Below, one piece after another: positions 1 to 8,768 of a stretch of 20,660 nt of DNA. A program made the position numbers and the translations under genes. The notes beneath the pieces are model-generated. The model saw nothing but the letters and a program-made list of their open reading frames with translations. It did no database searches and had not been told where the DNA came from. Source of the DNA: Parabacteroides sp. (lineage in GTDB: Bacteria; Bacteroidota; Bacteroidia; Bacteroidales; Tannerellaceae); assembly GCA_020026285.1 (NCBI GenBank), contig JAHHQS010000065.1, forward strand, positions 1 through 20,660, in the 5' to 3' direction. Position 1 is the stretch's first letter, and every line of letters starts with the position of its first letter.

Positions 1-44
1 AATCTCAATTAGTAATTAATCAAAAACTGTAAACCATTTCCAGT

Positions 45-137
45 AAAGGTCAACATCAAAGCTTTTTCAAAAAAGGTCAAAGCTTTTCGCAAAAAGGATG
101 CACCGTTTTTACAGAAAGGATGCATCCTTTTTTACGA
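45..137. repeat. Four spaced imperfect repeats upstream of the sulfatase promoter
   Basis: Four related units begin at 45, 72, 93 and 115, each starting with AAAGG. The first two share aaaggtcaa (45-53, 72-80) and tcaaagctttt (56-66, 77-87). The last two share aaaggatgca (93-102, 115-124). Spacings between starts are 27, 21 and 22 bases, close to two helical turns for the last three. The final unit is part of a perfect 16-base palindrome at 115-130. Direct repeats about 21 bases apart are typical of AraC-type DNA-binding domains, including those of Bacteroides hybrid two-component regulators. The array therefore looks like an activator-binding region for the sulfatase operon. That role is inference, and no regulator gene is in the window. 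Confidence 0.55.
115..133. promoter_or_regulatory. 16-base perfect palindrome followed by T run
   Basis: Bases 115-130 (aaaggatgcatccttt) equal their own reverse complement and are followed by TTT. As RNA this would be a 6-bp stem with a tgca loop and a short U-tail, so it could be a weak terminator of a gene left of the window. It also forms the last unit of the repeat array at 45-137, so an operator role is equally possible. Confidence 0.4.
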
Positions 138-168
138 AATCATTGCAATGAAAATAGTTTCATCAAAT

Positions 169-209
169 ATATTCGTACATTTGTAACAAATGTTCAACCA
201 TACGAATAT
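169..209 (+). promoter_or_regulatory. Promoter (TAnnTTTG) within nested inverted repeats
   Basis: The -7 box tacatttg at 176-183 matches the Bacteroidetes consensus TAnnTTTG exactly and would start transcription near 190, about 50 bases before the ATG at 239. No good -33 TTG lies at the usual spacing, as often seen at activator-dependent promoters. A 7-bp inverted repeat (acatttg, 177-183; caaatgt, 187-193) overlaps the box. A 9-bp perfect inverted repeat (atattcgta, 169-177; tacgaatat, 201-209) surrounds it, and a partial copy, tacgaa, lies at 133-138. The arms could be an operator; if transcription began further upstream they could form an RNA hairpin. Confidence 0.6.
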
Positions 210-238
210 GCAATAACATCTATCTAAAATAACAAATT

Positions 239-1822
239 ATGAGAACAAACAAATGGCTTGTATTGCCAATCATGGCTTTGCCTTTATTTTCATGTACTTC
301 TAAAAAAGAAAAAACGGCAGACAAGGCCGAAAACAAACCCTATAACATTGTATATATCATGACGGATGATCATACAGCCCAGATGATGAGTTGTTATGAC
401 AAACGATACATTAAAACGCCTAATCTGGATCGTATAGCTAATGATGGTGTACGATTTACAAACAGTTTTGTTGCAAATTCTTTAAGTGGTCCAAGTAGAG
501 CATGCATGATTACAGGGAAACATAGTTGTGCTAATAAATTTTATGACAATAGCACCTGCATTTTTGATGGTTCACAACAGACTTTTCCTAAATTACTTCA
601 GAAAGCTGGCTATGAAACAGCTTTAATCGGAAAATGGCATCTTGAAAGTTTACCTACCGGATTCAATTATTGGGAAATTATTCCTGGTCAAGGAGATTAT
701 TACAATCCGAGATTTATTAACATGCAGAATGAGACTAAACAGGAAAAAGGATATCTGACGAATTTGATTACGGATAAAAGTATTGACTGGCTGGAAAACC
801 AAAGAGACAAGAATAAACCTTTCTGTATCTTAATCCATCATAAGGCTATTCACCGTAACTGGTTGCCTGAATTAAAATATCTGAATGAATACGAAGATAA
901 AACTTTTCCGTTGCCAGATACTTTCTATGACGATTACAAAGGTCGTAAGGCTGCTGCTGCACAAGAAATGAATATCTATAAGGATATGGATATCATGTAT
1001 GATACTAAAATGTTGGATATGCAGCAGGATTCCAGGTTAAAGAAAGCCTATTTAAACTTCATCGGCCGTCTGACACCTGAAGAACGTAAACAATATGATG
1101 ATTTCTACGCTCCTATCATTGCTGAATTCAAGAAAAAGAATCCGAAAGGCAAAGAATTAGCTGAATGGAAATTCCAACGTTACATGAGAGATTATTCCAA
1201 AGTTGTAAAAACATTGGATGATAACGTAGGGCGTGTTTTAGATTACCTGAAAGAAAAGAATTTACTTGATAATACGTTGGTTGTATATACTTCCGATCAG
1301 GGATTTTACATGGGAGAACATGGATGGTTTGATAAACGCTTCATGTATGAAGAATCTATGCGTACTCCATTAATCATGCACCTTCCTAAAGGTTTCAATC
1401 GCAAAGGTGATATTTCCGAAATGGTTCAAAATATAGACTATGCTCCTACATTCCTTGAACTGGCTGGAGTTGAAGTACCAAAAGACATCCATGGTATTTC
1501 ACTATTACCTTTATTAAAAGGAGAAAAGCCAAAAGACTGGAGAAATGCATTATATTATCATTTCTATGAATATCCTGCAGAACATATGGTTAAACGTCAT
1601 TATGGAGTTCGTTCTGAAAGATATAAACTAATACATTTCTATAATGATATTGATGAATGGGAATTATACGATTTACAAGAAGATCCGAAAGAACTGAATA
1701 ACATATACGGTAAACCAGGTTACGAATCTATCACTAAAGATTTGGAAAAGAAACTTGTTGAATTACAGACTCAATATAATGATACAACAGCTCTTTCTTT
1801 AAATCACTTTAAAACAGAATAA
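239..1822 (+). CDS. S1 sulfatase lipoprotein, N-acetylglucosamine-6-sulfatase-like
   Basis: A 527-residue sulfatase predicted to remove ester sulfate from glycan residues. The N-terminus has a lipoprotein signal ending LFSC (lipidated Cys19), so the enzyme should be anchored in an envelope membrane. The alkaline-phosphatase-like core shows the metal-binding TDD (42-44), the maturation motif S-G-P-S-R with Ser83 as the residue converted to formylglycine, GKWHLES (131-137; Lys132, His134), HH-K (200-202) and SDQG (352-355) followed by a GEHG segment. The Ser-type motif means activation by an anaerobic radical-SAM sulfatase-maturing enzyme. By resemblance it fits the GlcNAc-6-O-sulfatase group (SulfAtlas S1_11, which includes B. 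thetaiotaomicron BT4656) acting on heparan or mucin-type chains. The sulfatase call is firm; the substrate is recall-based inference. First gene of a two-sulfatase operon. Confidence 0.9.
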   Translation: MRTNKWLVLPIMALPLFSCTSKKEKTADKAENKPYNIVYIMTDDHTAQMMSCYDKRYIKTPNLDRIANDGVRFTNSFVANSLSGPSRACMITGKHSCANKFYDNSTCIFDGSQQTFPKLLQKAGYETALIGKWHLESLPTGFNYWEIIPGQGDYYNPRFINMQNETKQEKGYLTNLITDKSIDWLENQRDKNKPFCILIHHKAIHRNWLPELKYLNEYEDKTFPLPDTFYDDYKGRKAAAAQEMNIYKDMDIMYDTKMLDMQQDSRLKKAYLNFIGRLTPEERKQYDDFYAPIIAEFKKKNPKGKELAEWKFQRYMRDYSKVVKTLDDNVGRVLDYLKEKNLLDNTLVVYTSDQGFYMGEHGWFDKRFMYEESMRTPLIMHLPKGFNRKGDISEMVQNIDYAPTFLELAGVEVPKDIHGISLLPLLKGEKPKDWRNALYYHFYEYPAEHMVKRHYGVRSERYKLIHFYNDIDEWELYDLQEDPKELNNIYGKPGYESITKDLEKKLVELQTQYNDTTALSLNHFKTE

Positions 1823-1835
1823 ATGAATCAAACAG

Positions 1836-1868
1836 GATCAGGTTAGATATTATTTCTCTAATCTGATC
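1836..1868 (+). terminator. Intercistronic hairpin between the two sulfatases
   Basis: The arms gatcaggttaga (1836-1847) and tctaatctgatc (1857-1868) pair over 12 positions with one G-U, leaving a 9-base loop, followed by ttat rather than a strong T-run. It lies 13 bases after the first sulfatase stop. The weak U-tail suggests a partial terminator or an mRNA-end stabiliser, not a complete stop before the second sulfatase. Confidence 0.55.
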
Positions 1869-1895
1869 TTATACCCATAAAATCTAATCATTATT

Positions 1896-3419
1896 ATGAA
1901 ACATTTAAAATCATTACTAATACCTCTTTCCATAAGCTCAACTTTACTATCTTGTCAAAGTGAAAAACAAGAACAAGTGAAACAACCTAATATCATCTAT
2001 ATTCTTGCTGATGATTTAGGATATGCAGAACTAGGATGTTATGGACAAAAGAAAATAGAAACTCCGAATATCGACAAACTGGCTGAAAATGGAATGAGAT
2101 TTACTCAAAATTATTCCGGAACAGCAGTTTCTGCACCTTCACGATGCATCACTTTCACCGGATTACATAGTGGACATGCTTATATTCGTGGAAACGATGA
2201 AATGAATGAACGAGGCGATGTCTGGAGCCATGAAGCCATGTTAGCTGATTCTACTTTAGAAGGACAAAGGCCTTTACCTACGGGAACAGTCACATTTCCC
2301 GCTTTATTACAAAAGGCAGGTTATACTACCGGATGTATAGGTAAATGGGGGTTAGGATATCCAACTTCTGAAGGAACTCCAAACAAGATGGGATTTGATT
2401 TCTTTTACGGTTATAATTGTCAGCGTCAGGCCCATACTTATTTTCCTCCATTTTTATACAGAAATGAAAAGAGAGAATATCTTCCAAACAAACTCTTAAT
2501 ACCAGGAACAAAACTGGATAAGGAAGCTGATCCTCGTGATGAAAAGAGTTATGACAAATATTCTCAGCAAGCTTACAGTTGCGATTTGATGTATGATGAG
2601 ATTCTGAAATTTGTTGAACAAAGTAAGAATAAACCTTTCTTTTTAGCTTGGACAACTCCTCTACCTCACGTTCCATTACAAGCTCCTGAAAAATGGGTAA
2701 AACATTATGTCGACAAGTTTGGCGATGAAGAACCATATATTGGTAATAAAGGATATTTCCCTTGCCGTTATCCACATGCTACTTATGCAGCAATGATCAG
2801 TTATTGGGATGAACAAATCGGAGGATTGATTCAGAAATTGAAAGATCTAGGTTTATATGATAATACCATTATAGTTTTCACAAGTGATAACGGACCAAGT
2901 TTTAATGGGGGAACTGATTCTCCATGGTTTGATAGTGCAAATCCTTTCAAATCAGAATTTGGATGGGGGAAAGCTTCCATTCGGGAAGGAGGTATTCGTG
3001 TCCCTATGATTGTTTCATGGAAAGATAAAATCAAAGCAGGAACAATAAGTAATCACATTTGTGCCTCATGGGACGTTATGCCTACAATATGCGAATTAGC
3101 AGGCATTAAAACTCCCGATCACGCCGATGGTATCAGTTTTCTTCCTGAATTATTAGGTAAGGAACAACCTAAACATGAATATTTATATTGGGAATATCCA
3201 GAACAAGGCGGACAAAAAGCCATACGAATGGGCGACTGGAAAGGATTGATTTTAAACATCAAAAAAGAAGGAGAAGATAAAATGATGCTTTTCAATCTGA
3301 AAGAGGATCCTTGTGAGCAGAATGATGTAGCTTCTAAACATCCGGATATCATTCAAAAGATGAGAGAAAAGATGAAAGAAGCTCATACAGATCCTATTAT
3401 TGAAAGGTTTAAAATGTAA
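1896..3419 (+). CDS. S1 sulfatase lipoprotein, arylsulfatase-A type
   Basis: A 507-residue sulfatase with a lipoprotein signal ending LLSC (Cys20). Motifs in order are metal-binding ADD (38-40), formylglycine site S-A-P-S-R with Ser79, GKWGLG (149-154), a QRQAH segment, a PLPHVP segment, DNGP and a GWGKASIREGG segment near the end of the core. The Ser-type site means anaerobic maturation. Most S1 sulfatases read GKWHLG; here the second position after Trp is Gly152 instead of the active-site His. I recall GKWGLG in several Bacteroidetes arylsulfatase groups, so this probably marks a subfamily rather than loss of function. The subfamily and sulfate position are not determined; galactose or GalNAc sulfate on host glycans is a guess. 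It lies 73 bases after the first sulfatase, probably on the same transcript. Confidence 0.9.
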   Translation: MKHLKSLLIPLSISSTLLSCQSEKQEQVKQPNIIYILADDLGYAELGCYGQKKIETPNIDKLAENGMRFTQNYSGTAVSAPSRCITFTGLHSGHAYIRGNDEMNERGDVWSHEAMLADSTLEGQRPLPTGTVTFPALLQKAGYTTGCIGKWGLGYPTSEGTPNKMGFDFFYGYNCQRQAHTYFPPFLYRNEKREYLPNKLLIPGTKLDKEADPRDEKSYDKYSQQAYSCDLMYDEILKFVEQSKNKPFFLAWTTPLPHVPLQAPEKWVKHYVDKFGDEEPYIGNKGYFPCRYPHATYAAMISYWDEQIGGLIQKLKDLGLYDNTIIVFTSDNGPSFNGGTDSPWFDSANPFKSEFGWGKASIREGGIRVPMIVSWKDKIKAGTISNHICASWDVMPTICELAGIKTPDHADGISFLPELLGKEQPKHEYLYWEYPEQGGQKAIRMGDWKGLILNIKKEGEDKMMLFNLKEDPCEQNDVASKHPDIIQKMREKMKEAHTDPIIERFKM

Positions 3420-3458
3420 CTTTCGATAAAGAAATGTATAAATTGGATATTATAAAGA

Positions 3459-3497
3459 AATCCGGCTATCTCCAAAAACTTGACAGATAGCCGGATT
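3459..3497. terminator. Bidirectional Rho-independent terminator
   Basis: Perfect 13-bp inverted repeat: aatccggctatct (3459-3471) and agatagccggatt (3485-3497) with a 13-base loop. It lies between the convergent second sulfatase (stop at 3419) and uxuA (stop at 3523). AT-rich sequence flanks both sides, so it can serve both transcripts. Confidence 0.85.
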
Positions 3498-3522
3498 AAT
3501 TATATTTCTATATAAACAAAAG

Positions 3523-4698
3523 TTATTCGCTATATAAAGTCTTTGCAATACCTAGTTCAAGACCTCTTAATTCAGCCAGACTACGAAGACGACCTATACA
3601 TGAATATCCTGGATTTGTCTTCTTCTTCAAATCATCAATCATCTGATGACCATGGTCCGGACGCATTGCGATTGAACATTTGCGCTGCTGCTGAATCTTT
3701 AAGAATGATTTCATCACTCCGTAAACATCAACATCCCCTTCTAACAGATTGGCTTCATAGAAGTTTCCCTGTTCGTCACGTTTTGTACTACGGATATGAA
3801 CAAAATCTATACGATCAGCAAAACGCTCCATCATTCCTGCCAAATCATTATCGGCGCGAACTCCGAATGAACCTGTACACAAACACAAACCATTACTCTT
3901 GTTTGGAACTGCTTCTATCAATTTCTTGAAATCTTCCTCTGTACTCAAAATACGAGGCAATCCCAAAATCGGATAAGGAGGATCATCCGGATGAATAACC
4001 ATTCTGGCTCCTACTTCATCTGCAACCGGAGTAATTTCCCGCAAGAAATAAATCAAATTCGAACGAAGCTTTTCAGCATCAATATCCTTGTAACGATCCA
4101 ATTCTGCCTGGAACTGTTCCAATGTGAAACTTTCTTCGGAACCAGGAAGACCGGCAATCATATTGCGAACCAATAATTCCTTATCAGCTTCACTCATCTG
4201 TGCCAGACGAGCTTTTGCAATAGCCTTGTCTTCATCACTATATTCCTTTTCTGCTGCAGGACGTTTCAATATATATAAATCGAAAGCCATGAAAGCAGCA
4301 CGTTCGAAACGAAGACCTCTTGAACCATCAGCCATTTCGAAAGCCAGATTCGTTCGAGTCCAGTCCAATACAGGCATGAAATTATAGGTTATCACATAAA
4401 TTCCGCAAGCTGCCAGATTTCGAATACTCTGCTTATAGTTTTCAATATATTTCTGGAAATCACCTGTCTGTGTTTTGATGTGTTCATGAACGGGAACACT
4501 TTCAACAACCGACCAGCGAAGACCTGCTTCTTCAATTATTTTTTTACGCTTTTCAATTTCTTCGACTGTCCACACTTCACCATTAGGTATATGATGAAGA
4601 GCATTAACGATGCCTGTCGCCCCTGCCTGACGAATATCTGCAAGACTTACAGGATCATTAGGACCATACCAGCGCCATGTTTGTTCACATAAATACAT
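3523..4698 (-). CDS. uxuA: Mannonate dehydratase
   Basis: Dehydrates D-mannonate to 2-keto-3-deoxy-D-gluconate (KDG) in the cytoplasm. The 391-residue protein has the normal length and the typical UxuA start ([17 protein letters not shown]) of the metal-dependent TIM-barrel family. Other family features are the HPDDPP segment at 236-241, the CLCTGSFG segment around Cys272/Cys274, VHIRSTKRD with His301, and RPDHGHQM with Asp348 and His349; these hold the expected metal-binding and catalytic residues. It is the last gene of the six-gene glucuronate operon, 17 bases after the SDR gene and directly before the shared terminator. Identification is firm. Confidence 0.95.
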   Translation of the reverse strand: MYLCEQTWRWYGPNDPVSLADIRQAGATGIVNALHHIPNGEVWTVEEIEKRKKIIEEAGLRWSVVESVPVHEHIKTQTGDFQKYIENYKQSIRNLAACGIYVITYNFMPVLDWTRTNLAFEMADGSRGLRFERAAFMAFDLYILKRPAAEKEYSDEDKAIAKARLAQMSEADKELLVRNMIAGLPGSEESFTLEQFQAELDRYKDIDAEKLRSNLIYFLREITPVADEVGARMVIHPDDPPYPILGLPRILSTEEDFKKLIEAVPNKSNGLCLCTGSFGVRADNDLAGMMERFADRIDFVHIRSTKRDEQGNFYEANLLEGDVDVYGVMKSFLKIQQQRKCSIAMRPDHGHQMIDDLKKKTNPGYSCIGRLRSLAELRGLELGIAKTLYSE

Positions 4699-4715
4699 AA
4701 TGCTTTTTTTTAAGA

Positions 4716-5528
4716 TTAGATTGAGAATGCATCAAAACCACCATCCACGATAGCAACTGTACCAGTAACAAATTTGGATGCATCACTGATCAGGTACTGA
4801 ATTGTTCCAAACAATTCATCAGGAGTACCCAAACGACGGAATGGAGTGTGAGCAATTACCGATTCTGCGCGAGGTGTATATGAGCCATCTGGATTTGTCA
4901 TCAATGTGCGATTCTGTTCTGTCAGGAAGAATCCTGGAGCAATAGCATTTACACGCAATCCTTCTCCAAATTTGATTGCCAATTCACCTGCCAAATATTT
5001 TGTAAGATTGGATATTGCTGCTTTGGCACAGCCATAACCTACAACACGAGTCAGAGGACGCAATGCTGATTCTGAAGAGAAGTTAACAATTGCTCCTTCT
5101 TTCTGAGCTGCCATTACTTCGGCAAATACCATAGTTGGCAAAACGGTACCAAACAGATTCAAATCTACTACTTTCTTAAATGCATCAACATTCAAATCGA
5201 AAATAGTGCTGTCCGGTCCGATTGTTGCTCCAGCCATATTACCTCCAGCTGCATTCAAAAGGACATCAATACGACCATATTTCTCTAAGATATCTTTTTT
5301 GTTCTGTTCAAGAACTTCCTTTTTCAAAACATCAGTATACATGAATGTAGCTTCGCCACCTTTAGCAACAATATCTGCTACAATCTGCTTTCCTACTTCT
5401 TCTGCACGGTCTAGAATTATAATCTTTGCTCCTTCGCCGGCCAAATGACCTGCAATACCACGACCTAAAATACCAGCACCGCCAGTTATAATTACAACTT
5501 TGTCTTTTACTGAAAATAAATTAGCCAT
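4716..5528 (-). CDS. D-mannonate oxidoreductase (fructuronate reductase), SDR family
   Basis: A 270-residue short-chain dehydrogenase/reductase expected to reduce D-fructuronate to D-mannonate with NAD(P)H. The Rossmann signature TGGAGILG is at 15-22, NAAG at 92-95, and the catalytic triad is in a VNFSSES segment (Ser151/152) and Y-G-C-A-K (Tyr165, Lys169). The C-terminal [14 protein letters not shown] is typical of the family. This is not the polyol-dehydrogenase type UxuB of E. coli but the SDR type common in Bacteroidetes and Firmicutes. Its place between exuT and uxuA, with 17-26 base gaps, fits the missing step between UxaC and UxuA. KDG-type SDRs look similar, but context favours mannonate oxidoreductase. 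Confidence 0.87.
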   Translation of the reverse strand: MANLFSVKDKVVIITGGAGILGRGIAGHLAGEGAKIIILDRAEEVGKQIVADIVAKGGEATFMYTDVLKKEVLEQNKKDILEKYGRIDVLLNAAGGNMAGATIGPDSTIFDLNVDAFKKVVDLNLFGTVLPTMVFAEVMAAQKEGAIVNFSSESALRPLTRVVGYGCAKAAISNLTKYLAGELAIKFGEGLRVNAIAPGFFLTEQNRTLMTNPDGSYTPRAESVIAHTPFRRLGTPDELFGTIQYLISDASKFVTGTVAIVDGGFDAFSI

Positions 5529-5554
5529 AACTTTTTATTTTTAATTAGATTTTT

Positions 5555-6994
5555 TTATTCTACTTCGATAATCTTATATTTAGGGACCAATGCCTTCATG
5601 ATAAACCATGCCAGCAGATAAGATACGGAACAGATACAGAATATTACAAAATATCCTGCCGGTTTTCCTACAAAGCCAAAAAATTCCATCTGAGTTTCAT
5701 CTGCATATACAAACAGATTTCCGGCAAACTTCTGAAGGATCATAGAACCTAAACCGCCAGCCATTCCTCCAATTCCTGTCACAGTCGCAATTGCTCCTTT
5801 TGGAAACATGTCGCTTACTGTTGTAAAGATATTTGCAGACCAGGACTGATGTGCGGCACAGCCAAGACCTATCAGTACGATAGGAAACCAGGGAGATATT
5901 GTTCCTAACGGCTGGACCAGTAATACCGACAATGGAACAAAAGCAAACAGGAACATCGCTTTCATTCGAGCCATATATGGGTTTGATCCCGTTTTATTAA
6001 TAAAGATGGTCGGTAGTTTCCCCCCATAAATAGACAGCATGGATATGGCATAAAGAGTAAATATCAGTGCCATACCAAGACCTTCCGAGGTCTTGATTCC
6101 AAACTGTGTATTCAAATATGACGGAGTCCAGAACAGGTAAAACCACCAGACACCGTCTGTAAAGAACTTGCCGACAAAGAAAGACCAGGTCTGTTTGTAA
6201 CGGAAACACTGCCATAACGGTATTTTCTTTTCTACTGTCTGATCGGTCTTGACAAGATCAGCCTCCAGATGTTTATCCTGACCGATATAATCCAGTTCCG
6301 CCTGATTTACATAACGACTTTCCTGAGGAGGTGTATACATAAACACCCAGAATCCCATCCATAAGAAACCAAGGGCACCAATTGCAATGAATGCCATCTC
6401 CCAACCCCAGTGTTTAGCCAGCAAAGGTATCGTTAACGGAGCAAACAATGCTCCGATTGATGCACCCGCATTAAAAATGGATGTTGCAAAAGCACGGTCT
6501 CTCTTCGGAAAATACTCTGCTGTAACCTTGATTGCTGCAGGGAAATAACCGGATTCACCGATTGCAAGAATACAACGAGCCATCAGGAAGAAATACATAC
6601 TCACGGTCGCTATCAGAACGGCCATATCTCCTGTGGCAGATATCAATGCGGTCTTGTCGGCAAGACCGACATAGGATTCTGTTGCAATACCACAAAGGGC
6701 ATGCATACACGCTCCCAATGACCAGATTCCAATAGACCAGAGAAATCCGCGTTTGGTTCCTAAAAAATCAACAATCTTTCCAGCAAAAAGCATGGCTATT
6801 GCATAGATGATTGAGAAGACGGCCGTTATTGTTCCGTAATGGGATTCATCCCAATGAAATTCAGGTTTGATAAACTCATCCCAGGTCAGAGAGAGCACCT
6901 GACGATCCAGATAGTTTACCGTCAGAGCTATGAACATCATAAAACAAATTACCCATCTGTAATTTGTCATTTTTTCTCCTGTGTTTTGATTCAT
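5555..6994 (-). CDS. exuT: MFS hexuronate transporter, ExuT-like
   Basis: A 479-residue, 12-helix major facilitator of the anion:cation symporter group, expected to import D-glucuronate (possibly galacturonate) across the inner membrane. The N-terminal VNYLDRQVLS segment and the GESGYFPAAIKVTAEYFPKR segment are characteristic of ExuT/GudP-type carriers. An extra stretch between helices 3 and 4 (about residues 105-130) is longer than in E. coli ExuT. An alternative start is Met9 (at 6970), preceded by AGGAG at good spacing, which would remove the first eight polar residues; I keep the longer form but cannot decide. It sits between eda and the SDR gene, so the operon carries its own uptake system. 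Confidence 0.88.
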   Translation of the reverse strand: MNQNTGEKMTNYRWVICFMMFIALTVNYLDRQVLSLTWDEFIKPEFHWDESHYGTITAVFSIIYAIAMLFAGKIVDFLGTKRGFLWSIGIWSLGACMHALCGIATESYVGLADKTALISATGDMAVLIATVSMYFFLMARCILAIGESGYFPAAIKVTAEYFPKRDRAFATSIFNAGASIGALFAPLTIPLLAKHWGWEMAFIAIGALGFLWMGFWVFMYTPPQESRYVNQAELDYIGQDKHLEADLVKTDQTVEKKIPLWQCFRYKQTWSFFVGKFFTDGVWWFYLFWTPSYLNTQFGIKTSEGLGMALIFTLYAISMLSIYGGKLPTIFINKTGSNPYMARMKAMFLFAFVPLSVLLVQPLGTISPWFPIVLIGLGCAAHQSWSANIFTTVSDMFPKGAIATVTGIGGMAGGLGSMILQKFAGNLFVYADETQMEFFGFVGKPAGYFVIFCICSVSYLLAWFIMKALVPKYKIIEVE

Positions 6995-7025
6995 GATATT
7001 GTTTATTTTTCGTTTTCAATCCTGT

Positions 7026-7697
7026 TTATTTGCGTGCCTGCTGAATGACATCCAATGCAAAACGACATTTGTCTGAAATATAAGCCCAGTCCTCGGAAGC
7101 TATCCGGTCTTTAGGGAACAGTTTGGATCCCATTCCGACACAGGTTGTACCCGCTTTCATCCAGGCTGTCAGATTTTCTTCCGTAGGTTCAACTGCGCCT
7201 GTTGCCATAATCATTGACCAAGGTAACGGAGCCTTCACATTTTTCACGAAAGAAGGACCTCCGACATTTCCCGCCGGAAATATCTTTACAAGATCACAGC
7301 CCAGTTCCTGTGCCAGACCTATTTCCGTAACGGAACCACAACCCGGTGTATAAGGAACCAGATGGCGGTTACACAATCTGGCTATTTCAGGATTCAAATA
7401 AGGACCAACAACAAAATTCGCTCCATATTGAAGATACAGAGCTGCTGTTGGAGCATCAACTACCGAACCTATTCCCAAAATCATTTCAGGACAGTTCCTG
7501 CCTGCATATTTTATCAGCTGAACAAACACTTCGCTCGCAAAATCTCCACGATTTGTAAATTCAAATGCCCTTACGCCACCGTCATAACAGGCTTGTAATA
7601 CCTGACACGCCACTTTTGCGTCACTATGATAGAATACAGGAACCATTCCTGTATGCTGCATTGTCTGCAATACCTGTAATTTATTAAATGCTGCCAT
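7026..7697 (-). CDS. eda: 2-keto-3-deoxy-6-phosphogluconate aldolase
   Basis: A 223-residue class I aldolase that cleaves KDPG to pyruvate and glyceraldehyde-3-phosphate, the last step of the pathway. The Schiff-base Lys138 is in the typical VKIFPA motif; the proposed catalytic Glu46 is in an RAFEFTNRG segment, the counterpart of the usual E-x-T-x-R. GIGSV (75-79) and VVGPYLNPE (97-105) also match the family. Family members may act on 4-hydroxy-2-oxoglutarate as well. Spacing is 14 bases from kdgK and 31 to the transporter, in one operon. Confidence 0.92.
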   Translation of the reverse strand: MAAFNKLQVLQTMQHTGMVPVFYHSDAKVACQVLQACYDGGVRAFEFTNRGDFASEVFVQLIKYAGRNCPEMILGIGSVVDAPTAALYLQYGANFVVGPYLNPEIARLCNRHLVPYTPGCGSVTEIGLAQELGCDLVKIFPAGNVGGPSFVKNVKAPLPWSMIMATGAVEPTEENLTAWMKAGTTCVGMGSKLFPKDRIASEDWAYISDKCRFALDVIQQARK

Positions 7698-7711
7698 TTT
7701 ATTTTCTCTAT

Positions 7712-8752
7712 TTATCTGGAAACACGGCCGGAACCGTCTCCTTTCATTAAATTTTCTACTTCTTTTACGGTTACTTCATTGTAATCTCCATAAATCGTAT
7801 GCTTCAGACAGGAAGCTGCCACTGCGAAATTCAAGGCCTTCTGATCATCTCCTTCATAAGTAAGCAGACCATAAATCAAACCACCCATGAATGAATCTCC
7901 TCCGCCGACACGGTCAACAATGTGAGTGATATCATATCGAGGAGACTGATATAGTTTTTTGCCATCGTACAAAACTCCGCCCCATGTATTATGATTGGCA
8001 TTGATTGAACCTCTCAATGTTACTATGACTTTCCTTGCACGAGGGAAACGTTTCATCAATTGTGTGCAGACACTTTCAAATTCGGATGCATTTACCTGAC
8101 CATCAGTAGCTGTAACATCAAATCCTTCCGGTTTGATGCCGAATACTTTTTCAGCATCCTCTTCATTTCCCAGAATCACATCACAACCGGCTACAAGCTC
8201 AGGCATAACTTCAGAAGCTGTCTTTCCATATTTCCAAAGATTCTTTCGATAATTCAAATCACAGGATACAGGAACGCCCAGTCTGTTTGCTGCTCTGATA
8301 GCTTCCAGACAGACATCTGCCGCTCCCTGACTGATTGCCGGAGTAATTCCTGTCCAGTGAAACCAGTCTGCTCCTTCAAAGACCTCATCCCAGTCTATCA
8401 TTCCCGGTTCTATCTGAGAGATGGAGGAATATGCACGGTCATAAACGACCTTGCTTGCACGAGCTACAGCTCCCGTTTCCAGGAAATAGATTCCAAGACG
8501 GTCACCTCCATAAATCACATGACTTGTCTTTACTCCATGCTTATGAAGATCCTTTACACAGGCGGCTGCTATGTCATTATCAGGAAGGCGCGTCACAAAT
8601 TCAGCATTCATCCCATAATTAGCCAGTGAAACAGCCACATTGGCTTCGCCTCCACCAAACGTTGCACTCAATTCATTACTCTGACTGAAGCGAAGATATC
8701 CGGGAGTTGCCAGACGAAGCATGATCTCACCGAATGTTACTATCTTTTTCAT
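7712..8752 (-). CDS. kdgK: 2-keto-3-deoxygluconate kinase
   Basis: A 346-residue PfkB/ribokinase-family sugar kinase that phosphorylates KDG to KDPG with ATP. The N-terminal FGEIMLRL, the GGGEANVA segment (33-40), the GNEED segment (195-199) and the C-terminal [12 protein letters not shown] with catalytic Asp286 are all present. KDG, rather than fructose or tagatose phosphate, is inferred from the neighbours: uxaC 16 bases upstream and eda 14 bases downstream. The length is typical of Bacteroidetes KdgK. Confidence 0.92.
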   Translation of the reverse strand: MKKIVTFGEIMLRLATPGYLRFSQSNELSATFGGGEANVAVSLANYGMNAEFVTRLPDNDIAAACVKDLHKHGVKTSHVIYGGDRLGIYFLETGAVARASKVVYDRAYSSISQIEPGMIDWDEVFEGADWFHWTGITPAISQGAADVCLEAIRAANRLGVPVSCDLNYRKNLWKYGKTASEVMPELVAGCDVILGNEEDAEKVFGIKPEGFDVTATDGQVNASEFESVCTQLMKRFPRARKVIVTLRGSINANHNTWGGVLYDGKKLYQSPRYDITHIVDRVGGGDSFMGGLIYGLLTYEGDDQKALNFAVAASCLKHTIYGDYNEVTVKEVENLMKGDGSGRVSR

Positions 8753-8768
8753 TTCTGATTATCTTATA

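Noticed and set aside
45..137. CRISPR-like repeat array
   Set aside because: The shared units are only about 10 bases, degenerate and 21-27 bases apart, leaving no room for spacers; no cas genes are present.
2326..2775. Minus-strand open frame opposite the second sulfatase
   Set aside because: Antisense to a conserved sulfatase core and without protein-like features.
8060..8629. Plus-strand open frame opposite kdgK
   Set aside because: It is a shadow of the firmly identified KdgK coding sequence; its translation shows no family features.
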